In this document: piece by piece, positions 1 through 10,842 of the stretch
Position numbering within the stretch: position 1 is the first letter of the stretch
Layout of the letters: the number at the start of each line of letters is the position of its first letter
Assembly: GCA_018894105.1 (NCBI GenBank)
Contig: CM032122.1
Span: 38,843,404 to 38,907,403, forward strand
Length of the DNA: 64,000 nucleotides
Source of the DNA: Jacaranda mimosifolia
Lineage: Eukaryota > Streptophyta > Magnoliopsida > Lamiales > Bignoniaceae
Direction of reading: 5' to 3'
The notes under the pieces: model-generated
The model's input: only the letters and a program-made list of their open reading frames with translations
Databases searched by the model: none
What the model was told of the DNA's origin: nothing
Translations under genes and position numbers: made by a program

Positions 1-483
1 TTAACCTCAAAGCATATATAAAATTGCATTTTCGATCTCTATTTCAATAAGTGTTTTATTTTCTGTTTTACTACATCTTATACATGCATATCAAATGTGC
101 CTGAACTACAGGTAATTATTTTTTATAAAAGAAATAAACTTAATATTATTTATAATGCGAAACAGATGATCAAACAATTATTGGAATATCTAGAGCTAGG
201 ATCTTAACCGACAAAATTGTGAAGAAAGACACACTACTAATCATGACAAATGGGTCTAATTTAACATATTGAAAGAGTGTAACAGAAGGATATATACATT
301 AAAGATATATTAACCATTAGAAAATAATATATAAGTTGGGTAACATTAATTTATTGTTTTAATTGCATCAATAAATAGTTAATTATTAAATAACTAATTT
401 TTAATTGCATGGCATATTCATTAATTAAGCTGAATGTTTCTTCCAAGAAAAAAGAAGTTGAAAACAAATGCGACACAACTTTA

Positions 484-800
484 GGACCTGTTTGGTGTCA
501 TTTTCAAAGCTCATTTTTACATTTTCTACTATTCCAAAAATGAAGCACAATACTTTTTACACAATTTCACCCAACATTAATTATTTTCAGTTTGATTTTC
601 AAAACACATTCTCCAATAACCTATATATCTTCTCTCTCTATTCCATATTTATTTATATTTTTCTTCACCTACAATCCATTAAAATCAATATAATCATTAC
701 TTTTTCAATAATCTATTAAAATACAAACTCATTTTCAATTCATTTTCACTAAGTAACTTTTCAAATTTTAGAAATAATGAAAATGAAACCAAACAGGGCC
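484..800. mobile_element. Tourist-like MITE (family A)
   Basis: The 317-bp element has terminal inverted repeats: left end GGACCTGTTTGGTGTCATTT, right end (reversed) GGCCCTGTTTGGTTTCATTT, differing at two positions. It is flanked by TTA on the left and TAA on the right, so a clean direct duplication is not preserved. The interior (CACCCAACA..., CACATTCTCCAA..., TATATCTTCTCTCTCT) matches the element at 16374-16722. It has no coding capacity. Confidence 0.75.
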
Positions 801-1872
801 TAATTAATTAAAAGATGGGAGTAGATGAAAAAAAAATTAAAAAATAAAATAGATTAAAATAGCAGTTACAAGAGGAAAAATGAAAAAAAGGCACTGAGAC
901 TTCAACTGAAAAGGGTCATAATTATATGTTATCTAATGGGTGAAAAGATGGTGAAAGAGCAATTTGACCAGTGTTGTTCACTAGCAAAGTCTTTTCCATA
1001 TTTGTTAAAAGTAAGAAAAAAGTGAGTATACTTTACCTTTTAATTAATAATTAAGTAAATAATATAATTAATTAACTTTGAGGTCAATTAAGTATCACTA
1101 AATCATGACTACTTTTGCTGTCTTTCACCACCCCAACATCACTCAATTTGTGGACATACTTTGGAACTCCAGTGAAGAATTCCTCGAAGTAATCATACAT
1201 AATACATATTTGGTCTTATTACAAATTAAGGGTCGGCAAGGGGATTAATATATGTGGTTTTGTCCTAATTAACTAGATTAAATCTTAATTAAGGATTAAT
1301 TTATATCAAAAATAATATTGTCAAATAAAACTAATTAGTTTTACTTTTGACTAGGATTTAATATTATTAATGTTATATAGATCTGTCCATTTGTCTGTCT
1401 GATATTGTTGCCCCAATTAATTCTTTCCAGTTCTTCTTATGATGTTGCATGCTTTTATTTGTACACATTATATATTATATTCATTATATTGTTGCATGTT
1501 TTGATCCATGAATCATTTCATTAATTCTATGCTTCAAAATTTTACATAAAAATATGTAGTACATGTTAAGTGATATACACTAATAGAATTATTACTTTTT
1601 ATACCTTATAAATTAGAGGTAATTTTTTTTTAAAAAAAATAGGATTTTAATTTAATTGCTAATGAATCTAGTAGGTTTACAATGATTTTTTTATTTTTTT
1701 TCAAATGAGAGGCTTAATTCTATTATTCTTTTGTATCTGTCCTTTTTAATAAGACCACATACTATCATTATTTCATTTATTAAAAAGAAAATCATTCAAA
1801 TACTATTTTCTAGTAATATAAAATTAAAACATTAAAAATAACATGCTTTCATGAAGTCATTAGACACTTCTC

Positions 1873-1909
1873 TTTTTTTTTTTTTTTTTGAGAGAGAGAG
1901 AGAGAGAGA
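1873..1909. repeat. Poly(T) followed by (GA)n microsatellite
   Basis: A run of about 17 T is followed directly by about ten GA dinucleotides. This is simple sequence and probably length-variable. Confidence 0.9.
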
Positions 1910-2408
1910 ATTACAAATGAATCAATATTTTTCTATTCTCAAATCAAATAAATTAAAGTATAAACTATATACCATGCACATATGGTGCACAACGCGTTCA
2001 TTTTGGATCAAATACAAAACCTCCGACATAATAGGAGAGACGAATGTCACTTGGAGTACAAGCCACTGGACAAGTCATTAGACTTAATTTACATACAAAT
2101 ATATAAAATTAATCCCTCTATTTTCATTTCTTTTTTCTCATTTTCTTCTTCTTTTTTTTAGTTCTCTCTCTTAAAAAAGGAAAAGAAGGTAAATATAATG
2201 GAAAAGAGACCAAGAAGAAAAGAAAAGAGAAAGAAAATAAAGATATAGAGAGGAAAAGAAAAGAAAGAGGCGTGATAATAGGGAGGGGAAGGGAACCAAA
2301 AAAAAAAAAAACATGTGACAATAGTTCATCATTTGTATACATCAAATTGTGTTAGCTGTCAACATCATTGTGTTTCCATGTTAATTAATTCATTGAGTTT
2401 TCAAATTA

Positions 2409-2409
<1 letters not shown>

Positions 2410-2458
<49 letters not shown>
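2410..2458. repeat. (AT)n-(TG)n compound microsatellite
   Basis: A short AT run passes into about twenty uninterrupted TG dinucleotides ending at 2458. It is the longest perfect dinucleotide array in the window. Confidence 0.95.
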
Positions 2459-2463
<5 letters not shown>

Positions 2464-2989
2464 GTGATGATTTGTAAGTGTGATAATTGAAGTATAGGTA
2501 GGTTGTATGTTTGAAGCTTCAGCATAAACCAGTGAAGGTATGATTAATTTCTGTGTAGCGTGAGGGTGTGAGGTTTGCCTCCAATCCAAACATATGTCCA
2601 ACAAAGATTCTCTATAAGCTTATTGTCTTAACTAATTATGTGTGGCTCTATGAAATTAATGTTTTGTAATCCAAGCCTTCAAGCCTATCAAATAGGATTT
2701 TAGTCTTTTTGATGTGGATTAATACTCAGCACATCGACATAATTCTGTGTTGCTCAAAGTCATTGTCGTTTTCAATTTATTGTGATAATAAAACCTATAA
2801 ATTGATCACCAATACTGAAATATCAATTTACAACTTGTTATAACTTTAAGTCTTGAGTTCAATGAGTTACAGTGCATCACAGGGATGATTGCAAGCACAT
2901 TAAATCATTTGCTCTGAAAATTAAAAGTGAAAGTCGAACACAACAACAACAAAAAAAGGCAACAATGGTATCAAGAAATTAATTTGGTT

Positions 2990-3192
2990 GGGTTTTTTTT
3001 TTTTTTTTTTTTTGGACGGTGTGGGGGCACGATTATGTAAGCATTATACTAGCGGCAAATGGCTGCAACAGTTACGGGCCAAGGGAAAATTTTGGTTCGG
3101 TCCGCTGATAACTGTTATCCACCATATCAAACAAGCCACTATTCAAAATTAAACATACTATCAGCAGTTATTACACTAAATCAAACGCGCCC
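2990..3192. mobile_element. Possible MITE or DNA-transposon end
   Basis: The right edge reads, reversed, GGGCGCGTTTGATTTAGTG, a form typical of plant MITE ends (GGGCnnGTTTGgtt). The region is less AT-rich than its flanks. The left end was not located; a poly(T) run lies near 2993. The assignment rests on one terminus only. Confidence 0.35.
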
Positions 3193-4540
3193 TAAGCATT
3201 AAAGGGCTCCAATCTAACAACCTTTGTGAAGGATAGGGATAACATTTACAAGAATAGAATATTGTGTTTGATTTGTGCCTAACTAATCGTAAAGAATCAT
3301 TAATTGAAAGCTTATCTACCATACAATTTGGACTAGCAGCAACACTTTTCACTAAGTGAGGTTCAAATCTAACTAATAACTTCATTTATGCATGAGATTC
3401 CCAAAACTGTTGATTTTAGAGATTCTGAAAATGATCGGGATTGTTGGTATATTTTCAAAGTTGCAGTTTGGGACAAATAGAAATATAATGTCGAAAATAG
3501 TTTTATTTTTTTTTTTTTATATAAGATCAAATAGCTTCATTATGTCTTCTTCGCTAGTTGTTCTGTTAGACACCAAGTGGTGAAGACGAAATAAATTTTA
3601 GGGAAAGTCGCATTAGAAGCATGACTGGTAAGTGTTACAACAAAACTTTCGATCGTTAAAACTAACGTTGAAGTTTTTGAAAAAGCTGTTGTATTCTGTC
3701 TCAAGGTCACAGACCAATAGGATTTGATATCCTAGTTAGTTGAGATTGGTGTTCTAGTGTGGTTAAGGTTTCAGTTGATCCTTAGAGATCAAATTTGACT
3801 AGAACTTTATTTTAATTGTTGTTACTCCTATAAATAGGCATCCTTTCCGATTATTTGCAATGACATTTAGTTGAAACATATGAAGATAATTTGTAATTTT
3901 TTGGTTGTACCTCTTTCAAGCTAATAATCACAATCCTACAATTCATGGATATAGCCCGAATTTGATGAACAAAGTGGATCCTTGTATTGTATTTTTTATG
4001 CTCGCAGTTTCAAGTGGCAATTTTGATTAGGTGGAGTTTGTACATCAAAGAGGAGTTTCAGATCAAAGTCTATGAAGATTCCTTGGTATCTAGGATGGAG
4101 CCAGAATTTTTCATTATGGAAGCTAAAATTCTGAATTATCAAAAATATGATTTTTTTTTATTATTATTTCATCACATATACTAATCACTCAAGAACCTAT
4201 AATTTCAAAACAATCGATACAAAAAAAATAAAAAGACAAAGAAGTACAATAACAATAGGCATATTTTTTAATAAAAGAAAAGATAATTTTATAATTTAAG
4301 AAATAACAAAATTATAATATTTTAAAATTAAAATTTGAGTCAAGTGGCAATTCCAATCCATACAAGTGATTAGGCACCTGAAACTCAACATCTAAAATTA
4401 AGACAAACCAATCTGCTACAAATTCAAAACTGGCAAACAAGACCATGAAAACAGAGCAACAACAAAGAATACTTCAATCTGCTGCGAATCGAATGAAAAA
4501 CTTTTCAGCTTTTTGGGCTGATGTTTTTGATAATAATCTC

Positions 4541-6734
4541 TCAGCATTGTGGCAGATCAGCCGGGGGAGGTTCGATGGACTGCAATTTCCCTTTTCCATT
4601 TTCAACCAAGAATGACATGGCCAAGCCCCAAATCAGATGTGAATCTATGTGACAATGGAACAGCCAAACTCCTGCATTAAATAAGCCAAGAAAAAGAAAC
4701 AGTTTTAAGTTATGGCCCGACAATGATCGCCATCAAACGCTTGTAATAACTTCTTGTCCGAGAGAAAGTGATCAAACATATTACCTGGATTGTCCGCCAC
4801 AAAACGAATGACCGCCCATCCACCAACAGGGACATCAATTGTATTTCGAACTGGTGGATCAACAAGATTGAAATTGGCAGGATCTTGATTCGGGTTGAAA
4901 TTTCCGAATCCTTGTCCCACAACAAAGAAATGGTAGCCATGGAGATGGATGGGATGATCCTCTGTAGAAAATATAGCAGTATCTTGCAACACAATCTGTA
5001 CAATTGAACCAAACTTCAGCTTGTAAAGTTTAGTCCCAAAACTCGGCTGCCAAAGGCCACGGCTTACGTTGCCTGTGTAGTCGAATTTCACCGGTGGAGA
5101 AGCCGGGAAATCAGTGGTGAAAACTCCTGGCGTGTTTTGGTAATAGGCTTGTAGCAAGGAAGTTGTATTGGGGAGCACAAAGGAAACATTGTTCATACTA
5201 GCAGCAAATCTTGTATTATTAGGTCCCTGGCATCTAGGCCCTGGTGCGCAATTCACAAGGCCTAATCCAACAGTGAAAAACAGGTTTTCATCAATCTTAG
5301 TCGGAACCTTGGCAAGGGCTGGTATGCCCTTCAGCTGGCTTGTAAATGCAGTGAAGGTGGCCGTGTCGTTGAAGGCCGGTAGCTGAGGCAGCAGGGGGGC
5401 CGACGATGATCTGCTTGCCGCAGTTTTGTACTCAAGAATGGCAGTGGTGGTTGTGTTGTCGAAGGGAGCGTTTCTTGCGGTTGCATAGGCCCGTGCAGCC
5501 ATGTAATAGCGGGCTGGTGGCTGATCGGCTGTCAGGAGGACATTGGTCGTCTGCCCCGGTCCAACCATTATGACTCTTGTTGTAAAGGGCTTGTTATAAG
5601 CAGCATCAGCTCCAACTACAGTTAGTTGGTGGTTGGCCACTGCGAAGAAGAGTTGTTGATTGAGTGCAGCGTTGATGACTCTAAGAAGCACTGTGTCTCC
5701 AGAGTTCACTGATATTTTCACAGTACCTACATTTTGGACATTGCAGATTGTTGTTTAGGACAATATTTGTTAGTTTAGATTCTTAGTTAGTTTCTTTAGT
5801 CTAGTTTTTGTCAAGTTCTTGTCCCATTTTCACCTTGGCTAGAGCATCTATAGAGGTCGCCTGGTTGGCCATTGATCGTGTAGGCATCTGAAATATTTGG
5901 AGCAGCTCCGGTAAATAGTGCCTGTCGTAGAACGCTGATGATACTTCTATCCCACCATTCACCTGTTTCATTCATCATTCATAGTATATTACAACATCGT
6001 TGTCGTGTTAATTCAGTCCAAATTGAAGGTAACTGAAGATAGTAAATAGTAATATTTACCAAGAATAATAGGGACATCAATCTTAGGTGCTAGGAAGGGA
6101 TATGAGTCACCGGCCTTGGGAAAGATAACAAGTGCTCCATAGACGGTGGCTCTGAGCCATCTGCTGTGAGCATGCCACCACAATGTGCCCTCTTGATTTT
6201 CTATCTTGAAACGGTATGTATAAGTTGCTCCAGGCATGATGGGGCATTGTGTTACATATTCAGGTCCATCAGCCCATGGAGTTCTCATCTGACGGATCCC
6301 ATGCCTGATGTGAAAAAATCAAACATTTGATCAAAATTACAATACTTTCTAGTGCTAAATCTCATAAAAGATATCCAACAATTCTGATGTTGTCCTAGTT
6401 TACCAATGTAGAGTGACATTATAACGAGCCCTGTTGGTGACTCTAATGACTAATGAATCTCCATTTCTTGCTGCAATAGTCGGCCCTGGAAACTGCCCGT
6501 TTACTGTTATTATGTTGTGAGTTCTGCACAGCCTCTTCACTGGCGTTTGTTGAACCTGTGCCAATCCATAATCATGTTAAAATCCAAACAAAACTAAAAA
6601 GAAAAGAAAAACCGGCGAAAAAGACTGTTGTAAATTCATACAACGAAGTCGTGGTAATGAGTTTCTGCATCTGGAAAAGATGCCACAAATGAGAGTATGC
6701 CTAAAAGAAAGATGCAGCACAATTTAGCCTCCAT
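4541..6734 (-). CDS. LAC13: Laccase (multicopper oxidase), LAC5/12/13 group
   Basis: A secreted blue-copper oxidase of the cell wall that oxidises monolignols and other phenolics with reduction of O2 to water. Six exons: 6734-6642, 6555-6404, 6304-6060, 5962-5834, 5726-4785 and 4671-4541, all with GT-AG borders and matching phase, giving 563 residues, the usual plant length. Residues 1-20 form a hydrophobic signal peptide. All four copper motifs are present: HWHG (81-84), HAH (126-128), HPIHLHG (464-470) and HCHIDSH (526-532) followed by LIWGLAM, with Leu in the axial position expected of high-potential laccases. Many NxT/NxS sites suggest heavy glycosylation. Phrases such as GDLYRCSSQ and the end DLPQC point to the LAC5/12/13 group, and the neighbouring SNX2 and PRA1.B genes fit the LAC13 locus of Arabidopsis. 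The exact paralogue number is inferred. No defect is seen. Confidence 0.95.
5657..5677 (-). promoter_or_regulatory. miR397-type target site in laccase exon 5
   Basis: The plus strand over these 21 bases, antisense to the laccase mRNA, equals plant miR397 (as remembered) except at miRNA position 2; it contains TTGAGTGCAGCGTTGATG. The mRNA side encodes the conserved VINAALNQ segment, the usual place where miR397 cuts laccase mRNAs. This predicts post-transcriptional control by copper status and lignification state. Cleavage itself is inferred. Confidence 0.8.
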
Positions 6735-6813
6735 TGTGCTTCCCTTGTTCTGGGGCTTATTTTACTGAACTTGAAATGGTGATGGTTGAGCTAAGCTTCA
6801 TGGTGGAGGTATC

Positions 6814-6821
6814 TATTTATA
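6814..6821 (-). promoter_or_regulatory. TATA box of the laccase gene
   Basis: On the minus strand the sequence reads GCTATAAATAGATA, a near-consensus plant TATA box about 80 bases upstream of the start codon at 6734. It predicts transcription starting near 6785-6790 and a leader of about 50 nt. An ATG at 6801 lies upstream of that predicted start, so it should not act as an upstream ORF. Confidence 0.65.
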
Positions 6822-7450
6822 GCAAAATGAGGAGGAATTAAAGGAAAAAAAATAATTTAATTTTCAAAATAATTTGAGGAAGGACTAGGAAGATTTGGGA
6901 TTTTTTAAGGTTGAATTAGTTAAAAGGAACATGAAATCTTGGAAGACATAGTCCAACTACAATGAGGATTTGGTGCATCCACTGGTTTTATCAGTTAATA
7001 AACTAATGAAGGTCCTTTTCTCTGGTCAGATTTTTGGTGCAGATCACCTCCCTGTCCTGGCTGTCCCCAAAAAATTAGTTGCTAACAGTATTTACATGGG
7101 CTTAAATACCCAAATTAACTATACAATAGCATCCTTAATCTTCCTAGGTACAGTAAGTAAGAAAGTTGAAATGTTGGAAGTATACAGAAAGTTATCACTT
7201 TGACAAATTCTCACTAATTTGTAGAAGAAAAAGAGGAAAGGACATTTTCAACAAGGAGAAATAAAAAGAAAGTGGTCAAATTATAGTAGTTAAAGCTCTT
7301 GGGGATACTGAATTGACCTGTCTGATGTTGGACATAATCACAATAACACCGTTTAGATCATCTATTCCAATATATGTTTAATTTCATGTTTTATTATATG
7401 GATATATGATATGTGTATTAAATATTTCTTTTTTCACCTCAATTTAAGTT

Positions 7451-7553
7451 TTTTTTTATTTATTTATTTATACACACGCAAGTCGGGTGTCCTCTAGATT
7501 TGACCCCGACCTCACACTTTATGCATCAAATTTATATCGTTGGGTCAAAGACC
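7451..7553 (-). mobile_element. tRNA-derived SINE-like copy
   Basis: Read on the minus strand, a Pol III box-A-like stretch (TTGACCCAACGATATAAA) is followed by a box-B-like stretch (GAGGTCGGGGTCAAATCTAG) and then GCGTGTGTATAAATAAATAA and an A-rich tail. The tail module is shared with the copy at 60190-60294. Box matches are loose, so this is a family-level suggestion. Confidence 0.5.
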
Positions 7554-9057
7554 TCAATTTAAGCTTCATGGTGCACGAGTTCTTGGCCATACATGAAAAA
7601 TCTAGTCCCACAATGTAGCACCCCACTCGGAATAGCGCACAAGTCGGGATACCACCCAATTCAATCCTATAGCATGCAAATATTATATCCGATAGGCCCA
7701 TAAAATTTTTGAAAATTAAAAAAATTTAATTAAAATTTTACAAAATAATACCTTAATAAAATATCAAAATCAATGCATTTTTAGGGGTGTTACACACAAA
7801 ATGTTATATGGGCACCCAGAGAGACGGGGGCGAGCTTTGTTATTCTATAAAGGCCTCTCAAGGTAGAATAACTTACAAACTGACTTGAAATTATCAATTA
7901 TTTCGATATTAAAATAAAACTTGATACCATTTGAACCGTTCCGAATCCCAATTGAAAAGTTTAGAAAGAAATTTATAATCGTCGTTTTTCACAAACTTTA
8001 TAGAAGTAATACATAAGGACACGTTCCTCGTTTATAAACAAATAAATAAATACGAGGCAGGTCATCGGATTAACTACAGAGAAGAGCAGTTAGTTAGCCA
8101 AACAATTTACTGAATTATAAACCAATCTAAGGACAGCAACTGGTACTTGTAACCTATCATTAGATAGTTTATATCAGCACTCAACACTACAAAATTAAAA
8201 AATAAAAATTTAGACTCAGTTTCAGCCTGAGATTTATGACATTGAATTTTAGTGTGAAAGATAGGAATAGTTGAAAACTTAGAAAAATTAAGGTTGAATT
8301 ATGGGGTGAGTTTAGGTGAAGACAGCATTGTGTTTTCTCTTTGGTTGACTTAACTACCCTAAAGAAATAATTAATTAATATATCAAAATTCTATTAGAGT
8401 ATTATTGGAATTAGTCATGCGTGGAGAGAAATAAAAGAAAACAAAGGAGGTCTCAGAGTCAAAAGATACAAAAAATTTTAGGGCATTTTTAATTTTCTAC
8501 TGTTTGAAAATAATATATCATCAATTTCACTGTCGTTTTCACTAAAAATATTATTTACTTTTATTTTTAATTTTTCGTAAGTCAAGTCTATTATCTCATT
8601 ATAACATCAACATAATTCAAATTTGATTTGGCATAAAGTACCTAATATCATTTTAAAATAATTAAAATATAAATACATTTGAAAAAAGTACATCTTTTTA
8701 GGCATTAAAAATATAAACCATCTAAATTTTCAATCATGTATCTATTTTAATCATTATTTTCAAAAAGGATATTCAAATAAAATCTTATTCTCATTTCCAA
8801 AAGTATAATTAACTTTTTAATTTTTTAAAATATTAGATATAAAAAATAAAAATAAAAACGTAGGGCTCTTTGTGTTCAGATTGACATAGATTTTTGTGAT
8901 TATTGTTCGTATAAGAAGTCAATTTCAGAATCTGAAAGAGGGTAATCATACAAAAAAACTTGAGATTATAAAAACATGAGGAGGCGAACATTTAACTTAG
9001 TCATAACTCCCTCTCTGCCCTTAAATTAGAAATTTTGTTTCTTAGTATAAAAAAATT

Positions 9058-9175
9058 GGCAATACCAAATGACCTTTGGTCCAATGACATAACTCTCATA
9101 CCTTAAGTTTGAGGTTGGATATTTGAATCTAACGAACTCCCGATATACATGATAAATAAAAAAAAATAAAAAATT
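9058..9175 (+). mobile_element. tRNA-derived SINE-like copy
   Basis: On the plus strand a box-A-like stretch (TTTGGTCCAATGACATAA) is followed by a box-B-like stretch (GGATATTTGAATCTAAC), then GATAAATAAAAAAAAATAAA as tail. Layout and spacing match tRNA-derived plant SINEs. No target duplication was established. Confidence 0.5.
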
Positions 9176-10842
9176 GATATGGAAGAACATGCACCCACTC
9201 GCCTCCAAAATTATCTCCACCAAAATAAAATGGAATAGGAAGTAAATAAATAACATATTTGAAATGTTCAACATGTTGAACCTTGTTAAGTTTGGATACC
9301 ATTTTGATGATTAAAATTAAGGACTTAATATATATTAAAACCACTTTGGGTGAAAATTATATCTGCGGGTCTCTCTTTCTTTGACTTAACTATGTCTGAA
9401 TTCTGAAATTGGCAAGTCTTTTGCTGACACTTTCCTACGACTTACTTTGTTAATTAATCAAATGCTGCCAAATGGTATTGACCATTTAATATTTCCCCAA
9501 AGTTATATATATATATATATATATATATGGGAAGGAAAAGTTCAAATGCAAATCACAACCCCAACCGTAGTAAGTGGGAAAATAAATAATTCGTCAAGTC
9601 CAATTGCGCAAACCTATTACCCTAACAGAGATAATATGGGATCTGAAGCAATCTCGATCGTATCAATCCTAACTTTAAATCAAGTGTGGATTTGAGACCG
9701 CGGTAGGTATTCACATCAGATTGAAAACGATCCTTCTACCTAATTTATATTTAAAACAAAAAAACAAAAAACAAAAAACAAAAAAAAAGAACAAGAAGAA
9801 GAAGAAAAATAGTGGGGGAGATGAATAAGTTTACTTCTTTTGGGGGATTACTCATTTCTTTTTCCTGTTTTTCTTTGAGGGCCAAGTGGAGTGATCTTTT
9901 CCAACACTAGTAGGTGAACTATTCGTTCAAGATTGACAATTACTAGTAAAATTATATATATACATTTATGTACACACACATATAATATATTAGACAACTG
10001 TGACAACAGTTGAAAGAACAGTTTTTAATATATTTATAATATTACCTATAAATTAATAGATTTTTTTTTTTTTTTTGGTTACCTATAAAATTCATAGATG
10101 GGAACTAATAGTGTCATATCACTACTTAAAAGAGTGAATGGAATTTTTTGGCGAAAAAAAAAAAAAACTAGAAACAACAATATTCTTGGGACAGAAAATA
10201 TTAAAGAAAAAAACATCATTTTCTCAAAGCAGTTAAAATTTAATACTTGCTTCAATCAAGGCACTGACTTGCAAGAAATATAGAAATGAGAAGGTCTTGT
10301 TAATTTGCTACTCAACTGCTTTTCATCACTAAACTTATTTAGAACATATTTAAACCATTAGACAACCACCCAACTAAAACAAATACCATTCTTATTTCTT
10401 CAGAACTTTCAAGAAACAAATCTTACTACACATGTACTACTCCATGACAAGGATTAGCAATGGGAAGACAGCAACTTGGGATGAAAAAGATGCATATAGA
10501 GTCCACAAACTTTAGAAGTATATATTAATTTGGAACTTTATGCAAAAACAATATATATTCCAATTTACAACATAAAACAAGAAAACCAACCTACACTGAA
10601 AAATTCAAAGTTACAAAGCCGGTAAATATTGATCAGTCTCAAAAGATGAGCTTCGTCTCATCATTTTCCATACGTATTTTTTATGAGAATAGAATAAATA
10701 ACCTAAAACGAAAACCAAGCTACAAAAATTGCAATAAATATTGAAAAAGGTGGCCACAGGCACCAATCCAGAATAACATCTGTAAGAGAAAAACAAATAA
10801 GAAGTTGGGGGGGACTTTTTAAACTCACTTGACAGGTCTGAG

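Larger units (their letters stand above)
1..4540. other. Intergenic, AT-rich, no gene seen
   Basis: No exon-like stretch or recognisable protein was found on either strand. Contents that can be named are a MITE at 484-800, a poly(T)/(GA) tract near 1873-1909, an (AT)/(TG) microsatellite at 2410-2458 and a MITE-like end finishing at 3192. The short open frames here are made of repeat sequence or low-complexity tracts. The last few hundred bases lie just downstream of the laccase stop codon and should contain its 3' UTR. Confidence 0.7.
6735..10842. other. Intergenic between laccase and NAA25
   Basis: This holds the laccase promoter on its left side and the downstream flank of NAA25 on its right. 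SINE-like copies lie at 7451-7553 and 9058-9175, an (AT)n tract near 9505-9528 and A-rich runs near 9760-9800. Around 7600-7800 a moderately GC-richer stretch ending AGGGGTGTTACACAC looks like repeat sequence but could not be classified. No coding region was supported. Confidence 0.6.

Noticed and set aside
468..719. 83-codon plus-strand frame near the left edge
   Set aside because: It lies almost entirely within the MITE at 484-800.
5168..5386. Open frames on the plus strand across laccase exon 5 (also 4768-5007)
   Set aside because: They are antisense shadows of the long laccase exon and have no family resemblance.
6787..6801. Laccase upstream ORF starting at 6801 (minus strand)
   Set aside because: It is only about 13 bases past the TATA box, so it should lie before the transcription start.
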